From Prunus persica (lineage: Eukaryota; Streptophyta; Magnoliopsida; Rosales; Rosaceae), in the NCBI RefSeq assembly GCF_000346465.2, contig NC_034011.1:14941339-15005338 (forward strand): a stretch of DNA of 64,000 bases, read 5' to 3'. The notes under the pieces were generated by a model. It was not told where the DNA came from. It did not search any database and saw nothing but the letters and a program-made list of their open reading frames with translations. The position numbers were made by a program, and so were the translations under genes. Shown here piece by piece: positions 34,217 to 47,100 of the stretch; positions within the stretch are counted from its first letter, which is position 1; every line of letters begins with the position of its first letter.

Positions 34217-35854
34217 TGTTTACTAAAATATGAATGTGGTTTGAATACTTTGGGTTAGGTTTTATTCTTTTCTATAAAAAGGTATATATAGGAGTTTACA
34301 TGAGTGTTTTACAAGGAAATAGATATAGTAATCAATTAGGATAGTATCTCCTAATTATACAATGATTTGTTAACCATATAGAATATGAAAGTAAATCCCT
34401 TAATTAATCAAGGAAATAAATCTCCTTGATTAATTAGGAGACTCACGTCAACACTACTCCTCCTCAAATTGGTGCATATATGTCACTAATGCCCAACTTG
34501 GTAAGTGAGTCATGAAATACTCTGCCACAAACAGCTTTTGTTAAGATATCCACCAGTTGATCTTCTGACTTTACGAATGGTAGGCGGATGATCTTCTTCT
34601 CAATTTTTTCTTTGATAAAATGTCTATCCACATCAACATGTTTGGTTCAATCATGTTGAACTGGATTATGGGCAATATCGATAGTTGACTTGTTGTCACA
34701 ATGCAACTCCATTGGTTTTTCTGGGTTGAAGCCCAATTCTATCAAGAGTCTTCTGATCCACAACAATTCACAAACTCCGTGAGCCATTCCTCGATACTCT
34801 GCTTCTGCACTAGATCGAGAAACCACATTTTACTTTTTACTCCTCTAATTGACTAGGTTACCTCCCACGAATGTAAATTAACCAGAAGTAGAGCGTCTAT
34901 CTGTAATGGACGAGCACCACAACCAATCGTCTGTGAGGATGTCTTGAAAAATACAATGATTCAACCAAAATGTTACAATACACCCCAAAGTAGTAGTAAG
35001 TTGTGCAATAGATAACAATTTATGGTCCAAAGATGGAACAAGTAATACAGAATCCAAATGTAGAGAAGTAGAGAGAGATAGAGAGCCTTCCTTAACCACA
35101 AGGGAGGGGGTACCATTAGCATTAGATACAAACGACGGAGTGGATAATTTGCAACTAATAAGTTGGCCAGGATCAAATGTCATGTGATTCGTAGTACTTG
35201 AGTCGATAATCCAGGATTTTTGAGGGGACATATATAAAGTAGAACCTTTGGTGGTGGTGATAGAAGTATGAGTCTGGGTAGCCAGGTCAGCAAGATTGAC
35301 CACATGCTTCTGTGAGTCTGTTATAAGAGGGAGAATCATAGGGGTTGCAGCGGAAGTAAGATGTGATATGAGAATGTGAGGAATTGTGATTGGAGGAATT
35401 TGATGTATGCATTTGATGTAGGAATTGGATTTGAGAGGTATGTGTATAACATTTGAGGGTATGTGTTTAGGGATTTTGATAAGAGGATTTGAGGACTTTA
35501 GATTTGAGGGATTTGGATTTGGTGAAAAATATGAGGAATTTGATTCAGGGTTTTGGATTTGAATATGAGAAATTTGAGATAAGGGTTTAGAGACAACCTA
35601 GGATTGATTGCTCTGATATCATGCTTAAATATAAATATAGTTTGAATACTCTGGGTTAGGTTTTATTCTTCTCCATTAGGAGGTATATATAGGAGTTTAC
35701 ATGAGTGCTTTACAAGGAAATAGATACAGTAATTAATTAGGATAGTATCTCTTAATTATACAATGATTTGTTAACTAGATAGAATAGCAAAGTAAATCCC
35801 TTAATTAATCAAGGAAATAAATCTCCTTGATTAATTAGGAGACTCACGTCAACA
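34217..35854 (-). mobile_element. Nested copia element with large internal deletion
   Basis: LTRs 34217-34453 (237 bp) and 35622-35854 (233 bp) share GGGTTAGGTTTTATTCTT and end GACTCACGTCAACA. The complement of the bases before the right LTR is TGATATCAGAGCAATC, an initiator-Met primer site, and GAGGAGGAGTAG (complement) is the polypurine tract next to the left LTR. It therefore runs on the minus strand. Only about 1.17 kb of interior remains. No matching target duplication was found. It splits the surrounding retroposon. Confidence 0.9.
34500..35339 (-). pseudogene. Copia pol remnant: protease fused to RNase H by deletion
   Basis: From 35339 the frame passes SWIIDSSTTNHMTF (copia protease region, where DSG/DHM is usual). 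Near 34910 it jumps in frame to ITDRRSTSG, the start of copia RNase H. RNase H then continues with stops: SRSSAEAEYRGMAHGVCELL, LHCDNKSTIDIAHNPVQHD, TKHVDVDRHFIKEKIE. Integrase and RT between them are missing. Confidence 0.85.
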
Positions 35855-36101
35855 TTGTCCACCACCATTTTCTGTCTCGCGCATTGGTTATTGGTTCCTT
35901 TTTGGTGGGTGTGGGCTTGTGTTGATTGCGCAACTCCCTGCTTTTTGTATGCATTTTGATTTTCTGTGCTTTATGTCCTACTTCAGTTTTATTCCTTCAT
36001 GTGTTGCAGTCCTTTTTTATTGAGCTCAATTTGTTGCCAGCTTTTGCCTTCTATCTAATAAAATTTGATTTCGACCAGAAAAAAAACATATGTTGCAAAT
36101 C

Positions 36102-36499
<398 letters not shown>

Positions 36500-36504
36500 A
36501 AAAA

Positions 36505-39064
36505 TGTAACACCCAGACTCCAAATTAAACCCTTTATTTAAGTTATTTAAATTATTTAAGGAAAATTACAAATTTACCCTTGAGATAGGGGCATTTTGGT
36601 CTTTTTCTTAACCGGAGGGAGTTTGGGGCAGTGACTAGTATTTTTAGATAGGTCGTACTGAGACGAGTTCATAGACACGTAGTGGGCTCGAACCGAAGTT
36701 GTAACGAGAGAGTTATGGTCAAAAGAAACCCAGTAGCACAATCGTAATTATTTCAAAATGAGATTTTTATAAAAATCAGATTTTTCTCTCTCTCTCTCTC
36801 TCTCTCTCCCTCTCGCGAGCTCTCTCTCTCTCCGTCGGTCTCTCTCTTTCTCTTCGAAACTCCCGCCACCGGCCACGGCTGTGGACGGGGCTGGTACCAA
36901 AATGACCTAGGCGTCGTCCTCTTCTAGCCCCAGCCGACTCTCGCCTCCAGTCGCGATGGTTTCGCCGGAAAATGGAGAAGAAGCGGCCGGTGTCGTCCGA
37001 TCTTCGCCGCCGTCGATCTCCCTCCTCCAGCCACCGATTCAGACGAGCGAGGTATGGTTTCTCACCTACTTTTCATGCTCTAGCTGCCTGTTGGGTAGGA
37101 TTGGATCGATTCTTAGCATAGCCAATTCGATTCTCGAATTGAAATTCGGTCGGTTTTAGGATCGCTATTCCGACCACTTCCGGTCAGTTTTTGGGGTAGG
37201 TCCAAGAACAAAAGTGGCTCCAAATAGGGTGTTATACCTAGGGTAGGAGTTTGGAGCCGTGATTTTGAGATTTTCCGGCGATGCGTGATCGCTTTGGACA
37301 CCCAACGCTGCCGGCGCCTGTGGCGGCGCGTGGGCGAGGGTTGTGGAGTTGCACTATATCTCGATGAGATCCTTAGGTTGTCACGAGCACGTAGGATTTC
37401 TCGGATCTCAATTCGAACGTCGATTGACTATCGAACGGACGATCGCATATAGCGCGTTATCTGGGTTCGATAGGTTGAGACCGTTGGATGGTCTCGAATA
37501 TAATATATGTTAATCTAGGTATTTCTAGAACCGTATAGGAATTCACGGATTGTGAATCGGAGCTCCGGATGTTCCGAATAAATAATTTAAAGTTTATGTT
37601 TTATATTAACCGTCAGATCGTGCGATCGTGAGCGATCTGACCGTTCGATCTGAACCAAACTTGCAGGACGAGTGTCCTATACCTTGCAGAACCCATAAGA
37701 ACTTTTGGATCGGAATTTGGAGGTCGTGGTCCCCGTGGGCCCGTTTGACCAGGGTTAGGGTTGTTTGACCCTTGGTTGACCGTGAGTCTCTCGTAGTAAT
37801 CTCACCTTCCCAAAGGGATTATCAGGTGTTAGACTATTGTTGAGGTTGACACAATATTAGAAGTAAATTATATATTTATATATGTTTGTAAAGGTATAAA
37901 GAGAGTCTAGAATGTCAGTTTGAAGTGCTATACGCACTACCTTAGGCACATCCTCGGATTTTGGTTACACTAGAAGTACCACCCTGTGAAAGTTAGGTCC
38001 CACGTGGCGTAGGTTATCCGGCGTGCGGACAGGCCCCATACGTGGCGTTGGTTGTACTGGCATATGGGGAGATACTGTGATGTGATGTTGAGATCTCACA
38101 TGGCGTAGGTTATCCGGGATTGAGACAGGCCCCATACACGGCGTTGGTTGTACCTGCGTATGGGGAGATATGTGATATTACATTGAGGTCGCAGGTGGCG
38201 TAGGTTATTCGGCGTGTCGACAGACCCCATACGTGGCGTTGGTTGTACTGGCGTATGAGGAGATATGTGATATGATGTGCAGGTCTCGCGTGGCATAGGT
38301 TATCCGGCGTTGAGACAGGCCCCATACGTGCTTTGGTTGTACCGGCGTATGGGGAGATATTGTGATAGTATGGTATGGTCGCACGTGGCGTAGGTTATCC
38401 GGCGTGTTGACAGGCCCCATACGTGACGTTGGTTGTATCGGCATATGGGGAGATAATGTGAAATACAGAGAAATGAAATAAGATATTGCCTATGTGTGGA
38501 CTTAGGTTTTAAGGGAAGAACTAAGTGTGGCTTGATCCCTCAAGGAGGGTACGTAGGCAGCCTAAGGTTATTAGGTGCAGCCGCAGACTAAATGTTAGTC
38601 ATATCATATTACGGAGATTGGTTCGGACCTTGTTGTTGGTCCTGAAATTGAGGTGAAAATGTGATTGTGTTAGGAAGCTAAAACCTTGTATGTTGAATTG
38701 TGAAAGGCTAAATGATGCATGTTGAAATTTAACAGTCCTAGTTTATATTTTGAATTTATCGTTTGCCTTGCTTAAGGCATGAATTGATTTGCTAGCATGC
38801 TTAGTAGTTGAGAATTTTAGGAAGGCCGAAGGCCGTTTATGTGAATTGCATGAAATTATATTGTGCATGCTGCCCGTTGGGAATATTAAATGTATTTTTA
38901 TGCAGGTTGAAATTTTGGGAAATGGCCAAGTTATAGGGGAGACTTTGCCGAAATTTCGACAGAAAGTCTCGATCTTTATTAAGTGGGCCCGGCATCGGGG
39001 TGATGTCGGGAATTTTCCACAAGGTTCGTCTCGAGTTTTGGTAAATTCGGGGCGGGTCCTTTCA
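36505..39064 (+). mobile_element. Ty3/gypsy solo LTR, about 2.56 kb
   Basis: Starts TGTAACACCCAGACTCC, the common start of plant gypsy LTRs, and ends GGGGCGGGTCCTTTCA. AAAAA flanks both ends (36500-36504, 39065-39069), a weak but matching 5-bp duplication in A-rich sequence. No internal gag-pol or second LTR adjoins it, so recombination between LTRs is the likely origin. It contains a CT microsatellite (36784-36811), a GC-rich CGCC/GGCC region near 36850-37020, and a minisatellite. Confidence 0.75.
37999..38460 (+). repeat. Five-copy minisatellite of about 94 bp inside the solo LTR
   Basis: Each unit contains GGCGTAGGTTATCCGGCGTG, then CAGGCCCCATACGTGGCGTT, then GGTTGTACTGGCGTATGGGG and AGATATTGTGAT. 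Five consecutive diverged copies. Overlapping minus-strand reading frames are products of the repeat. Confidence 0.92.
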
Positions 39065-39069
39065 AAAAA

Positions 39070-41139
39070 TAAAAAAAGAATTTCACACAGATAAAATAAA
39101 AACAAAATTTTAGATTTAGGGATAAACCCCTTCTTCCTCTTTGAATAACCCTAGAAATTCAGCAGTCCTTCTATTGAAAAATTGAAGAAATTCAACAATC
39201 CTTCTATTTAATATGAATCATATTCTAATTTTTCTTATGAATTTTCTTTGTGCTTTTTCTTTTCCTCCATTTTTTGATGTACAAAGGAGAGGTCATATTG
39301 ACACATCTGGATGCCATAAGAAATAGAATTCATATTTGTACATCAATCTCTAAACAATTGCAATCTCTCCATCTGATAAGTATATATCTGTTGAGGTCCA
39401 AAATGTCACAAGAAGCCTAATATAAAAATAAGCAAATAATACACTTTTCTATGCGAAACTACCCGACAAGCTTAAGTGGGCTTAAGCCACATACATGCAT
39501 GGGGCTTGCTAAGCGAGTAGTGGTGTGGATAGTTACAAGGATTGATGAGGCCCATCAAAAGGTTCAAGAAATATAAGTTTTGGGCTGCTTGGGAGTGCCA
39601 AAAACCTAAGCCCATTTCTAGTAGGGAACATGATTCCTCAGCATTTATTACCCGATCTCCAATTTTCTACCTTACAGTACCAGAGCCATTGCAAGTCTTG
39701 CTTCAATAGCGACCATTGCCCAACTCCCAATTTTCTACCTTCTTGTAATCTTCATTCTATAATGAATTTGTATTGGACTAAGGAGCCTCGTGAATTTTCC
39801 CCAGAGGTGAGGTTTTATCACGTAAAATAATTCTCTGCGTGCTCCTTTATTTTATGTTCAGCACGTTTCAGGATTGATAAGCCAAATCAATCCTAGTATC
39901 GACGTTTATTGATTGTAATTTTTAATTAGCTTATTCACCCCCCTCTAAGCATTTTTAGTCATTCTACAGGTAATTTCAAACATGTATTAGTTAAAGCTTA
40001 ATTGATGGTACACCTACCATAAGTAGTCTTAAGTCTAGGAGTAGTTGCAATTTAGCTTTTCCTCATTGAAAGGAAAATTGAAGGACTTTCTTTGCAAAGT
40101 TCTTGGTTATGAGACAAAAGCATACATAGGTTTCACGTGTCGAACTGGTGTGCACGTATACGATGCCAATATGCCAAAAGTTCGACTTTCGTGTTCAGTT
40201 TGTCTCACTCTGAAAGGGTTCAGCCCTGAGCATTAAGTACGCAGAAGTTAGATCCATATCATCATCATCTTCATTATTGCACTTTTGACCTGTCGTGGCT
40301 GCCATGCCAATACATCACACCAAGAATGACGCAAATTGTCTAGATTTTAGGCTTAGGCTCCACCTGACCGAGATTATTTTTAAATCCACACAGTTATAAA
40401 AGAAGAGGAACCGAAGTTTGCTGCCACTTAATAAATGAAATATCTGTGGAATTAATTTACTTCAGATTTTTAGATTTTTCTAAGCCTCGTAAAGAAGGTT
40501 TTGCGATTAATTAGTGTAATGATTCATGCATATATTATAATTTCATGCCAAATTCATCATACTCGAATAACAAAATGGGCCCTTTGTGCTGGGAAATGTC
40601 AAGGAACATGCATATAGTGAGTTTTGCATTTCATTTATAAAAAAAATAGTAAATTGAGCTTAAACCTATAAAATTTATTTTAAATCACCTACAACCATTT
40701 CCTTTAGTTTTCTATTTAAAATACCGAATTTTTTCAAATAATACCTGATGACTAGGATCCAATTAAGCAAGTTACCTAATATAACTTAAAATCTGATTTA
40801 TTGTATTTTTAGGATTCCAAAACTACCCCTATTTATAAGTTAATGTGTTATGGGGGGTGTAACTAATGACACCCGTTCAATTTGAAAATATCTCCAAATA
40901 CTTGGATGTAGGAACTAATTTAGAAACTTATTTGAAATTAAATATTGAATTCCACATTAAAGTATTAGTAATCTATTTTTGAATTAATGGTGTTTTCCTT
41001 CTATGAATTACGACTAGTAATCTATTTAAAGTATTAATAATTTAAATTCAATATTAAATTTAGGAATTAATGTTGTTTTCTTTTTATGAATTATACTACC
41101 AGTATTCTTTTTTATTATAGTTTTATGAATAATAGTGTA
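39070..41139. other. AT-rich stretch with possible old LTR scraps
   Basis: TGTTGAGGTCCAAAATGTCA at about 39391 and TTATTCACCCCCCTCTAAGC at about 39931 resemble LTR and leader words of plant retroelements, but no paired ends were found. No host gene recognised; 40045-40236 is an open frame of unknown meaning. Confidence 0.4.
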
Positions 41140-41790
41140 CATTCTAATTATGTTGAAAAATAATTTGATAATCTATTTATTGTTTTGTTTTTAAAATATT
41201 TTTTTTAATGAACCTATTTTTTCTCTAAATATTGTACCTTTTTTTTTCTTTATTGCTTGTTTTATGAAAAATAATCTGATCATCTTTTTATAGTTTGTTT
41301 TATGAAAACAATTTTTTTTTTAAATGAGCCTTTTTTTTTCTCAAAATAATAATGTACCTAATAATGTACCTAGGAAAACAATTTACCTAGTATAATGAAC
41401 CTATTTTTTTTCTCTAATAATGTACCTATTTTTTTCTCTCAAAATAATGTACTTATTTTTACTCTCAAAATAATGTGCTTATTTTTCTCTCAAAATAATA
41501 TACCTATTTTTTCTCTCAAAATAATGTACCTATTTTTTCTCACAAAATAATGTACCTATTTTTTTTTTCTCTAATAATGTACCTAGTAAAACAATTTACC
41601 TAGTATCATGAACCTATTTTTTCCATGTATACCTAGTAAAAAAATTTACCTAGTATAATGAACTTTTTTTTTCTTCTAAATAATGTAACTATTTTCTATA
41701 AATTATTGTGTACCTATTTTTAATTTATGAAAAATGTACGGAAATTTCAATTACAAAGTAATTGACCTATTTTTGTCAATTTTTGTTGGT
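41140..41790 (+). repeat. Degenerate minisatellite of about 25 bp (TTTTTCTCTCAAAATAATGTACCTA)
   Basis: At least five clear units between about 41400 and 41580, with related words (AATAATGTACCTA, AACAATTTACCTAGTA, TGAACCTATTTTTT) on both sides. Shares vocabulary with 29232-29475. A (TA)n run follows at about 41870-41889. Confidence 0.8.
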
Positions 41791-42204
41791 AAATAATATA
41801 CCTATATTTTTATACGGATATATTTATATTTATATTTTTCATATGCACATTATTGGATATGTAATTTACATATATATATATATATATATTATTTTTTTTG
41901 CAATTTTAAGGGGCCATATGTTAGAGGGAATAGCAACCAAAAGAAATGGGGTGATTGATATGCTATTAATAGGGAGTTTCAATTACAATTATGACAGTAA
42001 ATGAAATGCTTGAAATAAATTATAAATAAAATATGAAGTTTGATGGCAAGGATGTAAAAACATAGGAATACTACGACCTCTTATATCCTACTGGTCATTA
42101 AGTTTGAAATTGGATTTTACACATAGATTTATAGAATGATGGATATATGTCTAGGAAATAGAAATTGTAAGGACCTATATTGGACAAGCCCTAAAAAAAA
42201 GAGG

Positions 42205-44163
42205 GAAATAGCTCAAAATGCCACCATTTTTATAATTGTAACTGAAAATACCACTCTTTTTAAAAAAAAATTGGAACTATAACCTATAAATATATATTTA
42301 TTGTCCCCTTATTGTACACATATCACTTTTGCTGAAGTTCTCTATCAGTTTTGCTGAAGTTCTCTCTCAGCTCTCTCTCTTGGCTCCGTCTGTCAATTTC
42401 TCTTCACTCTGTCGTCGCTTTGCTCTCACTCTCTCATCTCTTGTCGATCAGCTCTCACGCTCTCGTCGCTCAGCCCTCAATCTCTCGTCGCTCAGCTCTG
42501 ACTCTCTCTTCTCTCTTCCTCTCCGAGCGAAATCTGTTCATCGAAGCTGAACTCCATCGTTCACCTTGAACAGGTACTGTTCATCGTCATTTTCTTACAG
42601 TTTAGGGTTTCTCTGAAGTTGGTTTAGGGTTTATGCATTTCTATGAAATTGGTTCAGGGATTTGTTCGAAATTGGTTGAAGGTTTAGGGGTTTCTCTGAA
42701 GTTGGTTTAGGGTTTATGCATTTCTATGAAATTGGTTCAGGGATTTGGTCGAAATTGGTTGAAGGTTTAGGGGTTTCTCTGAAATTGGTTTAGGGGTTTC
42801 ACTAAAATTGGTTTTGGGGTTTATCTGAAATGATCTTAGTATGATGATTCCTTGTTTGAAACTGTGAATGGGTTTGTTCTTTGTGGACTGATGCTTGCAC
42901 TGCTGTTGTTTTGCTATTGATGTCGTGTTGTTGTTTTGTTGCTACTGTATTGCTAATGTAGTGATGTTGTGTTGGCATTTTAGTGCTGTTGTATTTTTAG
43001 TTTATTATGGTTTGATTATGATTTTTGTAGCAGTTATTGATTGGTATTTGGTGGCTTACTATGGGTCTTTATAACCATTGCATTTAACCTTCTTACAAGT
43101 CTAATCGGTATCTATTTTCTTTGTTGAAGATGATATCTAAAGTCTGAGACAATTAACTTGTGTATATCATTTTGAACTTGTAAACTCCCAACCATATCAT
43201 ACTTTTTGTTTGAGAATAATGCTTGTTAATTTGACATATTTTTTTATAACTCTGTTTACTAACTTTAGGGGTTGCATATTGGATATGGATAAGTTTTCTT
43301 TAGAACTATGTGTGGTGTAATATGAGTTATTTAAAAGTTTGCTCTTTTGTGCTTGATCATTGTCTGCTTAAAAGAAAGCGGGAAATGAGTGAAGATGGGA
43401 ACCTACCACCAGTAGGTGTGGTTTAGAGAAATGGGGACATTGATTTTGCTATAAGCTAACTCTTTAAGCTTTTGCTTTTCTTGTTTGTGTATGGATACTT
43501 AGAGAACTTTGTTTCTGAGGAGAACTTATAATTTTGTAACTGTACATGTCTAACAAACATTTTATACAGTTTTGATGGTTTATTTATTAATTTATCTTTG
43601 ATATCGATAAAGCAGAGAATACATACAAACCTCTTATTTTGTTAAGAAAAAACTGAAGGGATGGTGCCAATTTCATTCATTTTCTTACATTTGAAAGGAG
43701 GGCCATAGTGGAGTCATTATTGTGGTTGCCACTAATTCATAGGATGTTCCATTACATTATACCTTGAAGTCAATCAATTCTTTCCCGATGTCTTCTTGTT
43801 TTTTTAAAACTCTTTCTAGTCAGATAGATTTCTATTGTTAGTCTTGAATTGTTCTCAATTAGGCTTGTGCTACCGCACATTCCCATTCTAGCTGAAGCTG
43901 TGTCATGATTATCTGGTGTGTTGAGATGTGTATTTAGATATTATATTATGCAAGAGTGGTAGAGTACTGGGTGTCTTGGGATGTGGCTTTGAGCTATTGA
44001 ATGAGTAGGTCAGTTGTAAATAGCTGGGGTTTTGTTTATGCTCTGTATTTTTTTTTTCCACTTAATATCCTATAATAGGCTGTTGATAAGTGCTGATTGT
44101 TTATTGCTTGTTATTGTCTAGATTGCAACGGACTGAATTTTTTTTAATTATATTGGCTTGCAG
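42205..44163 (+). other. 5' flank, leader and intron of the DUF1985-Ulp1 gene
   Basis: 42205-42260 (GGGAAATAGCTCAAAATGCC ... AAAATACCACTC) looks like the end of a plant Mutator-like element. A CT-rich leader-like block (42330-42570) ends at a donor-like CAG|GTACTG near 42572. 42601-42690 is repeated at about 42690-42790 (TTTAGGGTTTATGCATTTCT). The intron would end at the acceptor CTTGCAG (44157-44163). Confidence 0.5.
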
Positions 44164-44169
44164 GGAAAG

Positions 44170-47100
44170 ATGGTTGCTCAAATGAAGTTGATGATTGCAG
44201 AGGAAGAAAAGTTCCAAGGAAAAGCATTGTCCCTATCCCATACGAAGACTGCAATCAGCACGATAAAGGAGAAATTCAGTGAACAACAGCTACAAAGGTT
44301 TGAAGAGAGTTGTTTTGGGCATCTCCTACTGATTGAGGACCTCAAGTGGACTTCGCCAATTGTCCACGGCTTGCTGCTGAGGAAAGCTGATCCAAAGACA
44401 GTTTCCCAACTGAACGGGATCAAATTCATCGTTGGCAATAAGGTGATCCAATTCACGGCGCAGCAATTTTTCATCGTGACAGGGCTAAGGTTTGGAAACC
44501 TTCCATTTATTCCGATTCCCACTAATGAGAACTGCTCATTGAAAAGGAAGTACTTTGGCAACGATAAAACTGTCAACCTTTTGGAATTAGAAAAGGCCTT
44601 CCTCGAATGCGCTGATGCGGACGATGTATTGAAGCTCGGATTTGTATACTTTGCTGTGTTTGTGCTGTTGGGCAGTGAAAAACATGTCCAGATTGACATG
44701 CGATATTTGAAGTTGGCGGCATACCTTGAAGAGTTTGGGAAGTATCCATGGGGTGCTGTGTGTTATGCCAAGACAAATGCGTCACTTCTGAGGCACTTTG
44801 TGCAGATTATCAGCGAGTGAAAGTGCCCAAAAAAGTTGCAAAAACAAAAAAATCTGAAAAGAAAGCAAAAACAACGGCAACTGGTAGACCAAGAGAGTAC
44901 CACCTCAAAGGTTTTGCCTATGCACTTCAGGTGAGCAAATTTCCATTCATGTTGAAGTTAAATTTCATTTGGTTACAGTGACTCACGTTTTATTCCTCAA
45001 ACCAGATTTGGGCTTATGAGGTATTTCCAGCGTTGGCTGCACTACATTTGGTGGTGCACGAAGATAATGCCTACATCCGTCGTTTATTACATTGGAGGAC
45101 CAATAGTTCGCTGCGTTTTTATGAGCTAATGAGCCAAGTATTCGAGAATCGTGAGGTTAGTTAAGTTTTTAATGATAATGTTAGGCATTTGAAAATATAA
45201 TATAATAAGTTTACTGATATGTATATTGTATGTGTAAATTGCAGGTTGATGTGCAACTTCTCCGGCCATCTGTAAGCAGCAGCCGTATTGGACTTGGGGT
45301 GACAGTGTTGACGACACTGAAGAACTTGTTCAGTTGTTTGGCAATGACGCTGAACAAAAAACCAGCACTTCTGCCTCTGTAGAAGAAAAAGATAAGGACA
45401 TTGACGAAACTGCTAGCCTTCTGTCGTCTTCTAAGGCAAGCATTACATTTTTTTTCCAAGATATACGTCATAATACAATAGGAAAATAACTGCTGTATTG
45501 TTGCAATATATTTTGAAAATATTGTAACACTTGCATTATAACTGAATGCAGGGTACAGTCGCGTCCAGAGAGTTACGCACTTTGAAGCGTGACTTTCAAA
45601 GGACAAAGGATGAATTGGCCAAAGTTGCCATATCAAATCGAGCGCTTCGCAACAGAGTGCATCAGTTGGAAGACATGGTACGGAATGAGTCATTGAAAGT
45701 TGAAAGAGAGTTCGAAAAAAATAAAAAGTGTGTGGAGGATTTTCGCAACACCCTGGCTTCAATGGAGCATTATTTTAATGTGGAGATAGAGCAGCTGAAA
45801 AAACGGAATGGTGGGGTGAATGAAGGTGGGGAAGGACATGAGGACCTCAGTAGTCCTCATATGAATGAAGGAGGCGACAATCACTTGTCGTCCATTACAT
45901 GACCATGTTAGTCCGCCTACAGAACCGGCGGTAATGGAAACACAAGTCCCCGGTGATGGAACCGAACCTTCCGCAGCCATGGTAGTCGAAGAGGCAGAAA
46001 TGGCCGCTTCAGTTCCTCACTTACAAGTGCATGAAGCAACTGAGCAGGCACATTCCGAGAAGCTGCCTACCCCGGAAGATGTGGCCGGGTGTGACGAAAT
46101 CTGCCAAAGAGTGTTGTCTTTGTTAGAAGATTGGAAAGTGACTAAGAGTATGCCATCGGGAGGTCCGATGAATCCTCCAAGTCTACCCACAGTTAGTATG
46201 GATGGTGATGAAGAAGGTAGTTCGAGTGTGGAAAAAAAAGAAGTGGCAGGTAAAGGGTGCAGACAGAAGCGCCCAGCGCAGACATTGTTGAGCCCATTTA
46301 CTGATCCTTTAAGGAAGAAGAGGACGATGAGTGTGTCGGCTGCGACTGCAACCCCGCCATGTTTTGATCCATCAAAATCCGTGCCCATTGAAGATGTGAA
46401 GGCAGTAATACAGTTTTGCACTGCCTGGAAAAACGATATCAGGTTAGGATTCTTTACCTTTGAAATCCAATCTTCATCCTATTCTAGTATGTAGTCATAG
46501 ACTAATGAGAAAATGTAGAGTTTGCTTTAATATACATGTGTATTTTTGTCATCAACAAAGTTAGAATTATGAGATGACTACAAAAGTAACCGTTGCAAGT
46601 TTGCCTTTTGTAGTGCGGAGGTGCAGCTGGAATTATTTTCAGTGGGCGCTGATTTTTTCTACAGACTTATCGATGAAACGGAATGGATTAGCTCAAGGGT
46701 AAGAATACACAAAGCTCTACTTTATTGCAATAATTCAATTGTTTTCTCACTTTTTTTAAGTGTACAGTTGTATGAAATTGTGCTCATGTTATATGTGTTA
46801 ACTTTCAGCACCTGGACATGGCAACCTTTCTTATCCGAAAAAGGCAACTCTCTCATCCGTTGGTATTTGGAACTGACTGGACAATGGCAGATTGTTGCTT
46901 GCAGGTAAACATGTTACCATGTTACATTCACTGCTTCATTTGCTTTCGATTGTGATTTTCTAATATGCCTTCATTTCAATTTATGTAGCAATTTCTAGAG
47001 CCGTTCAAACCGACTGCCAAGAAACGTGGATCGAAGAAGGCAGCTGCTTCAAACACCGTTCAACTTCCACCCAGCAAGCTGAAGAATATACATTACTTTG

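Larger units (their letters stand above)
33509..36087 (+). mobile_element. Retroposed noncoding transcript or truncated LINE with 14-bp target duplications
   Basis: ATATGTTGCAAATC at 33495-33508 recurs at 36088-36101, directly after a short A run. The body ends AATAAAATTTGATTTCGACC then poly(A), a polyadenylation signal at the expected distance. These are target-primed reverse transcription hallmarks. Without the nested copia element (34217-35854) the body is about 940 bp. It starts with a CT-rich leader (33600-33680) and has no LINE endonuclease or RT, so it is either a 5'-truncated or nonautonomous LINE or a retrocopy of a noncoding RNA. Confidence 0.8.

Noticed and set aside
38096..38444. 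Overlapping minus-strand frames with repeated Arg/Thr/Pro units
   Set aside because: They follow the 94-bp minisatellite unit and have no independent support.
42329..42569. Ser/Leu-rich short reading frames
   Set aside because: Come from a CT-rich leader and end at a splice-donor-like site; no recognised protein.
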